DNA from: UBA9300 sp032260385
Lineage (GTDB): Bacteria; Bacteroidota; Bacteroidia; Bacteroidales; VadinHA17
Direction of reading: 5' to 3'
NCBI GenBank assembly: GCA_032260385.1
Contig: JAVVEL010000003.1
Location: forward strand, 62,001 to 126,000
Length of the DNA: 64,000 bases
This document shows positions 18,344 through 25,432 of the stretch, in pieces; the first letter of the stretch is position 1; each line of letters begins with the position of its first letter. A program made the translations under genes and the position numbers. Under the pieces are notes generated by a model that was not told the origin of the DNA, did not search any database, and worked only from the letters and a program-made list of their open reading frames with translations.

Positions 18344-18351
18344 CAAAAATA
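18344..18351 (-). promoter_or_regulatory. Candidate -7 element before ctpA
   Basis: The minus strand reads TATTTTTG here, an exact TAnnTTTG match about 60 bases before the ctpA ATG and just beyond the rnpA stop. No good -33 element is seen, and read-through from rnpA is equally possible. Confidence 0.3.
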
Positions 18352-18360
18352 CCACCGGGA

Positions 18361-18768
18361 TTAATTATTTTTCATAGTTGACGCCAGATACAGGGAAAAT
18401 TTCACAACAAGGTCCTTCATCTGTGTTTCCAGCTTTTCGTAATCGGGCACTTTTGTTCCCGTATATATAATCATAATATAAACCTGTGTGTTCATCTGCT
18501 GAAGCTGCCGGTAGAGTTCATTTTTATTCAGCCGCCATACTTCACGCACCAGTCTTTTTATCCTGTTCCTTGTAACGGCACGTGGGAAGGTTCTTTTTCC
18601 CGCACTGATAACTGTTTGTGCCGGAAAAGGAAGTTCATTATCACTTTTCATCCATAGTATCCTGAAAGGTTCCGAGTAGAAAGATCTTCCATTTTCAAAC
18701 AGGAGGGAAATGACTTTGCGGCTGCAGAGTTTCTCTTTTTTGCTAAAGGTGAAATTATTCTTATCCAT
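18361..18768 (-). CDS. rnpA: Ribonuclease P protein component
   Basis: A 135-residue basic protein that helps the RNase P RNA bind precursor tRNA. The signature is the RNR-type motif RNRIKRLVREVWRLNK (about residues 60-75), preceded by the FSKKEKLCSRKVISLLFENG start and the hydrophobic strand VISAGKRTFPRAVTRN. The N-terminus (MDKNNFTFSKKEKL) is normal for the family. It is not next to rpmH or dnaA here; instead it sits between hemD and ctpA, an arrangement common in Bacteroidetes. Confidence 0.94.
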   Translation of the reverse strand: MDKNNFTFSKKEKLCSRKVISLLFENGRSFYSEPFRILWMKSDNELPFPAQTVISAGKRTFPRAVTRNRIKRLVREVWRLNKNELYRQLQQMNTQVYIMIIYTGTKVPDYEKLETQMKDLVVKFSLYLASTMKNN

Positions 18769-18827
18769 GCCGAAAATCCTGATATGTCTTTCCCGTGGAA
18801 TTCACCTGTTGAATTTCCTGCAGGGAT

Positions 18828-19583
18828 TTACTCTGGTTTTGTCTTTTTCTGCTCTTTAATGAACTGATCCAGTGCCATTGTCATGGAAGGTGCCTCGGGA
18901 TTCGGGGCATGAATGTCAAGTCTGAGTCCCAGTTTATCCAGAGCTTCTGCGGTTGTAGGCCCGAAGGCTGCAATCTTTGTGTCGTTCTGTCTAAAATCAG
19001 GGAAATTTTCAAGCAATGATTTTGGACCCGAAGGACTATAAAAGACAAGTATGTCATAATAGACATCTGCAAGGTCTGACAGGTCGGCACTTATAGTCCT
19101 GTACAGGTTTCCGATGGTAAACTTTATTTTATGTTTGTCGAGCAGTTCCGGTATCTCAGCCTTATGAGGCACAGAAAGGGGAACGAAGTACTTATCGTCC
19201 TTATGCTTTGACACGATGGTGCAGAGATCGGGAAACCTGGAGTTACCGTAAAAGATTTTCCTTTTCCTGTACACAATATATTTCTGCAGGTAAAATGCAA
19301 CATTTTCAGTGATGCAGAAATATTTCATGGTGTCAGGGACGCTGATGCGCAGTTCATCACATATCCTGAAGAAGTTATCGATGGCTGTTTTACTTGTAAA
19401 GATTACAGCTGAATAATCAAGAATATTGATTTTTTGTTGCCTGAACTCTTTTGCAGGGATACCCACCACCTCTATAAAGGGCCTGAAATCAATTTTTAGT
19501 CCATGATTCCTGGCAAGTTCGAAATAGGGTGATTTTGGATTCTGGGGTTCCGGTTGCGATACCAGTATACTTTTTATCTTCAA
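18828..19583 (-). CDS. hemD: Uroporphyrinogen-III synthase
   Basis: A 251-residue HemD-fold protein that closes hydroxymethylbilane to uroporphyrinogen III for haem and sirohaem. The family is poorly conserved; supports are the opening KIKSILVSQPEPQ, the YSAVIFTSKTAIDNFF segment, the hinge YCITENVAFYLQ-like region and the C-terminal LVFYSPSGPKSLLENF and KIAAFGPTTAEAL. The start appears to be TTG at 19581-19583, since an in-frame stop lies 13 bases upstream with no ATG between. It is downstream of a DUF4271 gene, the usual Bacteroidetes arrangement. Confidence 0.9.
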   Translation of the reverse strand: MKIKSILVSQPEPQNPKSPYFELARNHGLKIDFRPFIEVVGIPAKEFRQQKINILDYSAVIFTSKTAIDNFFRICDELRISVPDTMKYFCITENVAFYLQKYIVYRKRKIFYGNSRFPDLCTIVSKHKDDKYFVPLSVPHKAEIPELLDKHKIKFTIGNLYRTISADLSDLADVYYDILVFYSPSGPKSLLENFPDFRQNDTKIAAFGPTTAEALDKLGLRLDIHAPNPEAPSMTMALDQFIKEQKKTKPE

Positions 19584-19624
19584 AACACTTTGATTTTAAG
19601 TGTACAACAACTAGCCTTCTTTTT

Positions 19625-20314
19625 TTATTGTGCCTGGCCGCTCAGATATCTTATCAATATAAGAGCCGGGAAAAATTCCAGTGTGCAAAGATACAAAATC
19701 ATATAAAATAATGATAATCTCCTGACAAGAAAAATATATACTATCCTTATTATTCTGAAAATGAGTATAATAGCTATGGTGAAGAAAGACAGGAATATGA
19801 TGTATTTATCGGGGACACTGACAAGGTAGGATATAAAGAAATTCAATATCATCAGGAGTATGCCGATGAGTTTATAATTAAGTGAAACATTGAACAGGTA
19901 TTCCCTGAAAGTGTCCACGGAGCGTGACAGCGTACCTGCAGCCAGACAGGCCAGGTATGTGAATGCAATCAGGGCCGATACTATAAGCAGGTTGAAAAGC
20001 CAGAGCATGAAAGGATTCAGATCAAAGAAGGTGAAATTATAATGGATTTCCACGAAAAGAATGAAGGTTGCAATACTTATCATGCTTGTAAAGCCCAGCA
20101 AGACGTTGAATAATTGTATGCCAGGGTTCCTGTTGCGGTAAGCGGTATTTGCAAATTTATTGCTGAAGACTGTTTTTATGATCCCGGCTAGTGAATACTT
20201 TTCTGTAACCGAAATAAAGAGATAGATCAATACAGGCAGGATAAGAAGGGCAAATACCCATTCTGACCTGAATATGTCTTCGGCAAGGGGTTCGGCTATA
20301 TGTTGAGTAGTCAT
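19625..20314 (-). CDS. DUF4271 membrane protein
   Basis: A 229-residue integral membrane protein with about six hydrophobic segments, a GxxLNYKLIGILLMILNF segment and a C-terminal FFPALILIRYLSG motif near its end. This matches the DUF4271 family, which in Bacteroidetes is regularly encoded directly before hemD, as here. Its function is unknown. The ATG at 20312-20314 is preferred because it avoids overlap with deoC; an in-frame ATG at 20336 would overlap deoC by 17 bases. The gap of 41 bases to hemD suggests co-transcription. Confidence 0.8.
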   Translation of the reverse strand: MTTQHIAEPLAEDIFRSEWVFALLILPVLIYLFISVTEKYSLAGIIKTVFSNKFANTAYRNRNPGIQLFNVLLGFTSMISIATFILFVEIHYNFTFFDLNPFMLWLFNLLIVSALIAFTYLACLAAGTLSRSVDTFREYLFNVSLNYKLIGILLMILNFFISYLVSVPDKYIIFLSFFTIAIILIFRIIRIVYIFLVRRLSLFYMILYLCTLEFFPALILIRYLSGQAQ

Positions 20315-20321
20315 TATGAGA

Positions 20322-21167
20322 TCAGAAATAATCCACATTTCTTCCTTCGACTTCAGTAAGTAAAATATTGGCCAGCCGGCTCGTTCCTATCCTGAAATAT
20401 TCCGGCAAAAGCCATTCTTTTCCCAGTATCATTTCAACAAGCGAATAATAAGCCAGGGCATCATCTGTGCTTGCTATTCCTCCGGCCGGTTTTATACCGG
20501 TCATCTTAGCGCCGGCGTGACAGAAATTTTTGATGGCATGGCACATAATATACACGGCTTCGAGGGAAGCCGATACTTTTTCTTTTCCGGTGGAGGTTTT
20601 TATGAAATCAGCCCCTGCTTCCATCGCAAGTATGGATGCACCGTATATTAATTCAGGATCGGACAGGACACCACTTTCTATAATGATCTTAAGTCGTTTA
20701 TCACCCATAATTTCCTTCACCGAGGCTATCTCATCACTGATATAATTGTGATTCCCCTCAATAAATTCACCCACCGGCATTACCATATCAATTTCATCGG
20801 CACCGGCCTCCAGGGCTTCCCTGGTCTCGGCTATTTTTACCGACGTGGTGGTCTGGGATGAGGGGAAGCCGCCGGCTACGGAAGCAATTTTTATACCTGG
20901 CACTTCCAGCTTTTTCTTTACAGTGTGAACAAAGCGCGGATAGACGCATATGGCTGCAAAACAGGGCAGATCGGGAAAAACAAATTGATAGTTATTTATT
21001 TTCTCACATATTTCCTCAATGGTGCCTGCTGTGTCGCTTACATTCAGGCTGGTAAAGTCGAGCAGTCCCAGTATCCTCCTGGTGTTGAGCGGATTAAGAT
21101 CTGCCTGGAGCCTTGAAATAAGATTCTGTATGTCTTCTTTGCTTTTGCCCCGGAAAGTATTATCCAT
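20322..21167 (-). CDS. deoC: Deoxyribose-phosphate aldolase
   Basis: A 281-residue class I aldolase that splits 2-deoxyribose 5-phosphate into glyceraldehyde 3-phosphate and acetaldehyde. The opening LLDFTSLNVSDT, the AGADEIDMVMPVG strand, the Schiff-base Lys in ADFIKTSTGKEK and the second Lys in GIKPAGGIAS are all present. The start is set at the ATG at 21165-21167, which overlaps the MFS gene stop by eight bases; the frame runs 14 codons further upstream inside that gene. It is slightly longer than the E. coli enzyme and resembles the longer eukaryotic/Bacteroidetes form. Confidence 0.94.
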   Translation of the reverse strand: MDNTFRGKSKEDIQNLISRLQADLNPLNTRRILGLLDFTSLNVSDTAGTIEEICEKINNYQFVFPDLPCFAAICVYPRFVHTVKKKLEVPGIKIASVAGGFPSSQTTTSVKIAETREALEAGADEIDMVMPVGEFIEGNHNYISDEIASVKEIMGDKRLKIIIESGVLSDPELIYGASILAMEAGADFIKTSTGKEKVSASLEAVYIMCHAIKNFCHAGAKMTGIKPAGGIASTDDALAYYSLVEMILGKEWLLPEYFRIGTSRLANILLTEVEGRNVDYF

Positions 21168-22548
21168 TGTATTTTTTGTTAAGTTTTTTATTCCTGGCCA
21201 GAGAGGCAAATATTGCCGGGATACAAATTACTGCAAATATAATAAGACCGGTCCTTATTGTTATAAGAAGCTGATCAAAGTTGGAGGGATTAATTGCTTC
21301 ATCACCAAGATTAAGAGAGATAAGCATCATGGCAATGCCAAGGCTTGTTGTCTGGCCTATCATTCTCATTGTCCCGAGCATTCCACTGGCTACGCCAAGG
21401 TGTTTCTTTTCAACGCTGCTCATTATGGCATTTGAATTGGGAGAGCTGAAAAGTGCATAGCCGAGGCCTATAAAGGCAAGGATGCCTGTTATATATAATA
21501 ATGATGTTGATTGTTGAATAAAAGTAAGAGCAAAAATACCTGCCGAAGTAAAAGCTATACCTGCAGATGCTATATGCCCCGGATTTTTCCTGTCAGATAA
21601 TTTACCGGCCGGTATGGAAAAAAGAGCCATAACAATGGGTTGTGTCATAATTATTAAACCTGCCGTTCGTGCATCCAGTCCTTTCAGGTACTGGAGGTAG
21701 AGGCTCATAAAGAAACCTATCCCAGAAGTGGCTGCATAATGTATCATGGCAGCAAGGTTGGAAAAGCTGAAAACTTTATTTGAGACAAGCAGATTAATAT
21801 TTAGCAGTGGGTGGCTTGCACGTCTCTCATAGAGGAAAAACACTGTAATCAGCAGCAATCCTGATACTATAAGCACTATGCCTCTTGTTCCGGGTATTTT
21901 TGAAAAGCCCAGGATGGAGACCACCAGTCCTCCTCCCAGCAAGATCGAACCTGGTATATCGAGCTTTTCTCCCCTGGCTTCCGACCATTCTGTTTTTATT
22001 TTCCTGTAAGTAAGCCAGGCAGCCGCTGCGGAGATAGGAATGAGAAAGGCAAAAATGCTTCTCCAGCCAAAATATTCGGTAAGCAGTCCCCCGAGGAAGG
22101 GGCCGCTTGAAAGCCCGGCATATACGGCCGTAATATTTATTCCCATGGCTCTCCCTCTCTCCCCGGGAGGGAAAACGGAAGTGATTATAGCCATGCTGGT
22201 ACCGAAGATCATGGCACTTGATATCCCCTGCAGTACCCTGAAAACAAGGAAAGAGCTGATATTCTGAGTGAAAAGCACGCAGCTTGTGGTGAGGGTAAAG
22301 AGGATGAGTCCAAGCATGAAAATCTTTTTCCTGCCAAGGATATCACCCAGTCTGCCAAAGGGCAGCATAAAGACAGCTGTTCCAAGCAGGTAGGCTGTAA
22401 CCACCCAGTTCAGCTCTTTGGCACTTGCTCCCAGCTCCTTGCCTATTGAAGGAAGGGCAAGGTTTACCGCGGCGCCCATGAAGGGCGTTATAAAGGCTGC
22501 AAAAGCTGCTATATAAAGTACAGATCTCTTAAGCTCCCTTGTATTCAT
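21160..22548 (-). CDS. MFS drug:H+ antiporter-2 type transporter
   Basis: A 462-residue major facilitator with about 14 hydrophobic segments, which places it in the DHA2 (EmrB/QacA) group. The loop 2-3 motif GRLGDILGRKKIFMLG, the motif C-like GPFLGGLL and the opening MGAAVNLALPSIGKEL, equivalent to the DTTIVNVALP motif, support this. The first motif reads TPFMGAAVNLALP, without the usual acidic Asp. Substrates may be lipophilic drugs or metabolites. The ATG overlaps the dtd stop by four bases (22545-22548), and the gene overlaps deoC at the other end, so dtd, this gene and deoC form one tight operon. Confidence 0.9.
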   Translation of the reverse strand: MNTRELKRSVLYIAAFAAFITPFMGAAVNLALPSIGKELGASAKELNWVVTAYLLGTAVFMLPFGRLGDILGRKKIFMLGLILFTLTTSCVLFTQNISSFLVFRVLQGISSAMIFGTSMAIITSVFPPGERGRAMGINITAVYAGLSSGPFLGGLLTEYFGWRSIFAFLIPISAAAAWLTYRKIKTEWSEARGEKLDIPGSILLGGGLVVSILGFSKIPGTRGIVLIVSGLLLITVFFLYERRASHPLLNINLLVSNKVFSFSNLAAMIHYAATSGIGFFMSLYLQYLKGLDARTAGLIIMTQPIVMALFSIPAGKLSDRKNPGHIASAGIAFTSAGIFALTFIQQSTSLLYITGILAFIGLGYALFSSPNSNAIMSSVEKKHLGVASGMLGTMRMIGQTTSLGIAMMLISLNLGDEAINPSNFDQLLITIRTGLIIFAVICIPAIFASLARNKKLNKKYNG

Positions 22549-22997
22549 TCCTTGTTTTTAGTGTCAATGATGATAGTTACCGGTCCGTCATTCACCAGGC
22601 TGACATCCATCACTGCCCCGAATTCCCCGGTGCCCGGTTCTTTGCCGGATAAGCTGGTAAAATATTTGATGAAGCTCCGGTAAAGAGGGATGGCTTTTTC
22701 AGGCCTGGCCGCTTTAATATAAGATGGCCTGTTCCCCTTTTTTATCTTCGCATGAAGTGTGAACTGGCTTACTACAATTATTTCACCCTTAATATCACCG
22801 AGCGACAGGTTCATTATTCCATTGCTGTCGTCGAAGATCCTGAGCTGGTAAATCTTGTTTGCAAGCCATTGGATATCTTCATCATTATCAGCATCCTCAA
22901 TGCCAAGGAGAACAAGAAGGCCCTGTCCTATTTTTGATTTAAACCGGCCTTCTATGCTGACCGATGCTTTCCTTACTCTCTGTATAACTGCTCTCAT
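22545..22997 (-). CDS. dtd: D-aminoacyl-tRNA deacylase
   Basis: A 150-residue chirality-proofreading enzyme that removes D-amino acids (and glycine from tRNA-Ala) from tRNA. The opening MRAVIQRVRKASVSIEG, the catalytic SQFTLHA motif and the cross-subunit GPVT motif in NDGPVTIIID are exact. Length is normal. It heads an operon with an MFS transporter and deoC, and a -7 promoter element lies 20 bases upstream. Confidence 0.97.
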   Translation of the reverse strand: MRAVIQRVRKASVSIEGRFKSKIGQGLLVLLGIEDADNDEDIQWLANKIYQLRIFDDSNGIMNLSLGDIKGEIIVVSQFTLHAKIKKGNRPSYIKAARPEKAIPLYRSFIKYFTSLSGKEPGTGEFGAVMDVSLVNDGPVTIIIDTKNKE

Positions 22998-23016
22998 AGC
23001 TTCAGTAATAAGGGGT

Positions 23017-23024
23017 CAAAGATA
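23017..23024 (-). promoter_or_regulatory. Candidate -7 element for the dtd operon
   Basis: The minus strand reads TATCTTTG, an exact TAnnTTTG match, 20 bases before the dtd ATG. The -33 box is not obvious. Confidence 0.45.
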
Positions 23025-23092
23025 CTAAATATCCTATAGTATAACAGTGCTGTTTAATACCCGGGAAATTATGTTTTTCATAGTCTAAATGC

Positions 23093-23100
23093 TACTTTTG
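23093..23100 (+). promoter_or_regulatory. Candidate -7 element for mntP
   Basis: TACTTTTG matches TAnnTTTG exactly, 17 bases before the mntP ATG. It faces the dtd element across about 70 bases, so the two operons have back-to-back promoters. Confidence 0.45.
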
Positions 23101-23117
23101 TATTCATTTTTCAAGGA

Positions 23118-23684
23118 ATGATGGAATTAATTACCGTATTTATCATAGCAATCGGTCTTTCCTTCGATTCATTTGCGGTTTCCCTTGGTTGCGGCGCTGT
23201 TGAACAGGATATTAAGTTCCGCCGTGCGAGCAAGATTGCCATAATCCTGGCCTTGTTCCAGGGTTTCTTTCCCGTGTTTGGGTATTACCTGGGCTCTACC
23301 GTGCATGGCTACGTTGAATCGGTTGATCACTGGATAGCTTTCGCGCTGCTTGTTTTTATAGGATTAAAGATGATAATTGAGGGGAGTAAGGAAAAAGCAG
23401 GTGTGGAGACTAATAATTGCTTTACTAATAACAGGATTCTCACATTGGCCATAGGCACCAGCATTGATGCACTGGCGGTGGGTATAAGCTTTGCGCTCAT
23501 TTATGAAAAGATATGGTTTGCAGCGCTGATAATAGGTCTTGTTACCTATATTGCTTCAATGACAGCCATAAGAATAGGCAAGTTTGCTGGGCCAAGGCTT
23601 GGATCAAGGGTTGAAATTATCGGGGGCTTGCTCTTAATTGGTATCGGTGTGAAAATATTGCTGGAGCACACTGTTTTAGCCTGA
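23118..23684 (+). CDS. mntP: Putative manganese efflux pump MntP
   Basis: A 188-residue inner-membrane protein with six hydrophobic segments and the duplicated acidic motifs of the MntP family: GLSFDSFAVSLGCG in the first helix and GTSIDALAVGISFAL in the fourth. The Asp residues in these helices bind Mn(II) on export. Two ATG codons in a row (23118, 23121) could start it. In many bacteria mntP is controlled by a manganese riboswitch or MntR; the leader here is only about 10-20 bases after the proposed promoter, too short for a yybP-ykoY riboswitch. Confidence 0.93.
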   Translation: MMELITVFIIAIGLSFDSFAVSLGCGAVEQDIKFRRASKIAIILALFQGFFPVFGYYLGSTVHGYVESVDHWIAFALLVFIGLKMIIEGSKEKAGVETNNCFTNNRILTLAIGTSIDALAVGISFALIYEKIWFAALIIGLVTYIASMTAIRIGKFAGPRLGSRVEIIGGLLLIGIGVKILLEHTVLA

Positions 23685-23703
23685 GGGTCTATTATCCGGA
23701 CAG

Positions 23704-24495
23704 TCATAAAGCGAATGTCTTCATTTCAATCTTCCTTTCCCGGTAGGTAACCATTTCGGTGAATCCTGTCTTTTGCAACAGTCTGTATGCCGCATCGAAA
23801 TATTGCCCGAGCCTGGCCGGACTATGTGCATCCGAATTTACAAGTACAGGTACGCCCTCTTCCCTGAATATATGAAGGTAGCGACGGTCAGGGTAGAAAT
23901 CCCTCAGAGGTTTATTCATTCCGTTTGTGTTAATTTCAAAAGCAACACCTGCCTTTTTTAGTTGACCTGCCAGCTCACGGTAGATAGGCTCGGCATTATA
24001 TGAGGGATAATACCTGAAAATCCTGACCAGGTCAGGATGTGCCATAAAATCAAATAAACCGGACGATGCAGCCTGTGCCACAAGCCTGAAATATTTTTCA
24101 AAAATCATGTCTATGTCTTTATTCTCGTAATATTCAGGACCAAGGTCTACACTGGAGTCACCCATGTAATGAACTGAACCAATTACATAATCCAGGGGCA
24201 GACCGTCAATATACCTTGATATCTCTTCTTCTTTGCCCGGTAAATAATCCACCTCAAGGCCAAGCCTGATAATTAAACCATTTTTGTTTTCTCTGAGGTT
24301 TATGATACGTTTAATATATTCATCTAATAATGATAGTTTTATGCTCCAGTCCTGCTGCTCGTCGGTAAGGGTAAGATGATCGGAAAAACCTATTTCGGAA
24401 ATGCCGGCCTCAACTGCCTTGCTTATATATTCCTCGGGCCAGGCCTTACCATCACTGTATAAAGTGTGTATATGATAATCTGTCTTGTAAATCAT
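23704..24495 (-). CDS. PHP-domain phosphoesterase, histidinol-phosphatase type
   Basis: A 263-residue metal-dependent PHP phosphoesterase resembling HisJ/HisK histidinol-phosphatases. Metal-binding motifs are in order: DYHIHTLYSDGK, EIGFSDHL, LEVDYLPG, SVHYMGDSSVD, FMAHPDL, EINTNG and LVNSDAHSP. The frame is open for 81 more codons upstream, but that part overlaps the promoter and start of the divergent regulator gene and has a hydrophobic, unconserved sequence; the ATG at 24493-24495, five residues before the DYHIHT motif, is preferred (the ATG at 24508-24510 is also possible). No other histidine genes are near, so a different phosphate ester as substrate is possible. Confidence 0.85.
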   Translation of the reverse strand: MIYKTDYHIHTLYSDGKAWPEEYISKAVEAGISEIGFSDHLTLTDEQQDWSIKLSLLDEYIKRIINLRENKNGLIIRLGLEVDYLPGKEEEISRYIDGLPLDYVIGSVHYMGDSSVDLGPEYYENKDIDMIFEKYFRLVAQAASSGLFDFMAHPDLVRIFRYYPSYNAEPIYRELAGQLKKAGVAFEINTNGMNKPLRDFYPDRRYLHIFREEGVPVLVNSDAHSPARLGQYFDAAYRLLQKTGFTEMVTYRERKIEMKTFAL

Positions 24496-24580
24496 TGCTC
24501 CGGAGGACATATTTTGCCTGTCTTTTAAACGCCTGTCAAAATAGTCAGAAAAAAGCAATAATATAAAAACTGAAATAAAA

Positions 24581-24613
24581 TTGTCAGGATAATTATTTAA
24601 ATAGGTTACTTTG
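24581..24613 (+). promoter_or_regulatory. Weak candidate promoter for the Crp/Fnr regulator gene
   Basis: TTG at 24581-24583 and TTACTTTG at 24606-24613 (seven of eight positions with respect to TAnnTTTG, counting free ones) precede the ATG at 24637. The 22-base spacing is longer than usual. Confidence 0.3.
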
Positions 24614-24636
24614 TAGATATAAATTGTTAACGAGAT

Positions 24637-25329
24637 ATGACAGCAAATAATAAGTGCCAGTGCTCGAACTGCGAATTCCGGAATGTCGCATTCTCGACCC
24701 TCGGGGAAAAGGAAATAACGACCCTGTGTGACTACCATAAGGAATATTCATTTGGCAGGGGAGGTATTATACATAAGGAAGGCGATCCCATCCATGATTT
24801 TAAGTATTTAAAAAGTGGACTTGTGAAGGTATACAGGGAGACACAGACGGGACATGAGCAGATAATAGCCATCACAAGACCTTTTGAATTTGTCAGCAAC
24901 ATGAGTATATTTTCGGAAGAGAGATATAAATACTCAGTTACAGCAATTGAGGAATCAGTAATATGTTCAATCAGGCTGGATTATATTCGATCACTGGTTT
25001 TGAGTCACGGTAATTTTGCCCTTCAGCTGATGACAAATCTCTCACAGATAAGCGATAAGATTATTTTACAGACCCTTGATATCAGGAATCGCAATCTTGC
25101 CGGCAGGGTAGCATATATCCTTTTATATTTTGCCAGGGACATTTACCGGTCTATGATTTTTGAGCTCCCTGTCTCGCGCAAAGAGATAGCCGATTATATA
25201 AGCATGAGTACGGCAAATGTCATAAGAACCCTGTCAGATTTCAGGAAGGAAGGATTCATTATGCTCCACGGGAAAACGATTGAAATTATTAATGAGGATA
25301 AGCTTGAGATGATATCTTCAAAAGGATGA
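24637..25329 (+). CDS. Crp/Fnr-family regulator with FNR-like cysteines
   Basis: A 230-residue regulator with an N-terminal cyclic-nucleotide-binding fold (about residues 25-145), a long dimer helix and a C-terminal winged helix (LPVSRKEIADYISMST, then VIRTLSDFRKEGF). Cysteines at positions 7, 9, 12 and 31 cluster near the N-terminus and Cys110 sits in SVICSIRLDY, at the place of the central iron-sulfur ligand of E. coli FNR (MVCEIPFETL). An oxygen- or redox-sensing [4Fe-4S] cluster is therefore possible. The recognition helix differs from FNR (the E-x-x-S-R pattern is replaced by N-x-x-I-R), so the DNA site is probably different. It is divergent from the PHP gene and precedes the M14 gene; its targets are unknown. 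Confidence 0.88.
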   Translation: MTANNKCQCSNCEFRNVAFSTLGEKEITTLCDYHKEYSFGRGGIIHKEGDPIHDFKYLKSGLVKVYRETQTGHEQIIAITRPFEFVSNMSIFSEERYKYSVTAIEESVICSIRLDYIRSLVLSHGNFALQLMTNLSQISDKIILQTLDIRNRNLAGRVAYILLYFARDIYRSMIFELPVSRKEIADYISMSTANVIRTLSDFRKEGFIMLHGKTIEIINEDKLEMISSKG

Positions 25330-25432
25330 TATTTGCCCGGGACTGTTCCAGAACATTCATATTTTCAGATCCCGTTTCGCAGAAATTAATACTTTTATAT
25401 AGATTATTTCTGAACCTTTTAAATCTGCAAAA

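Noticed and set aside
23704..24738. Longer reading of the PHP gene back to 24738
   Set aside because: The extra 81 residues are hydrophobic and unconserved and overlap the promoter and start of the divergent regulator gene; the conserved PHP motif begins five residues after the ATG at 24495.
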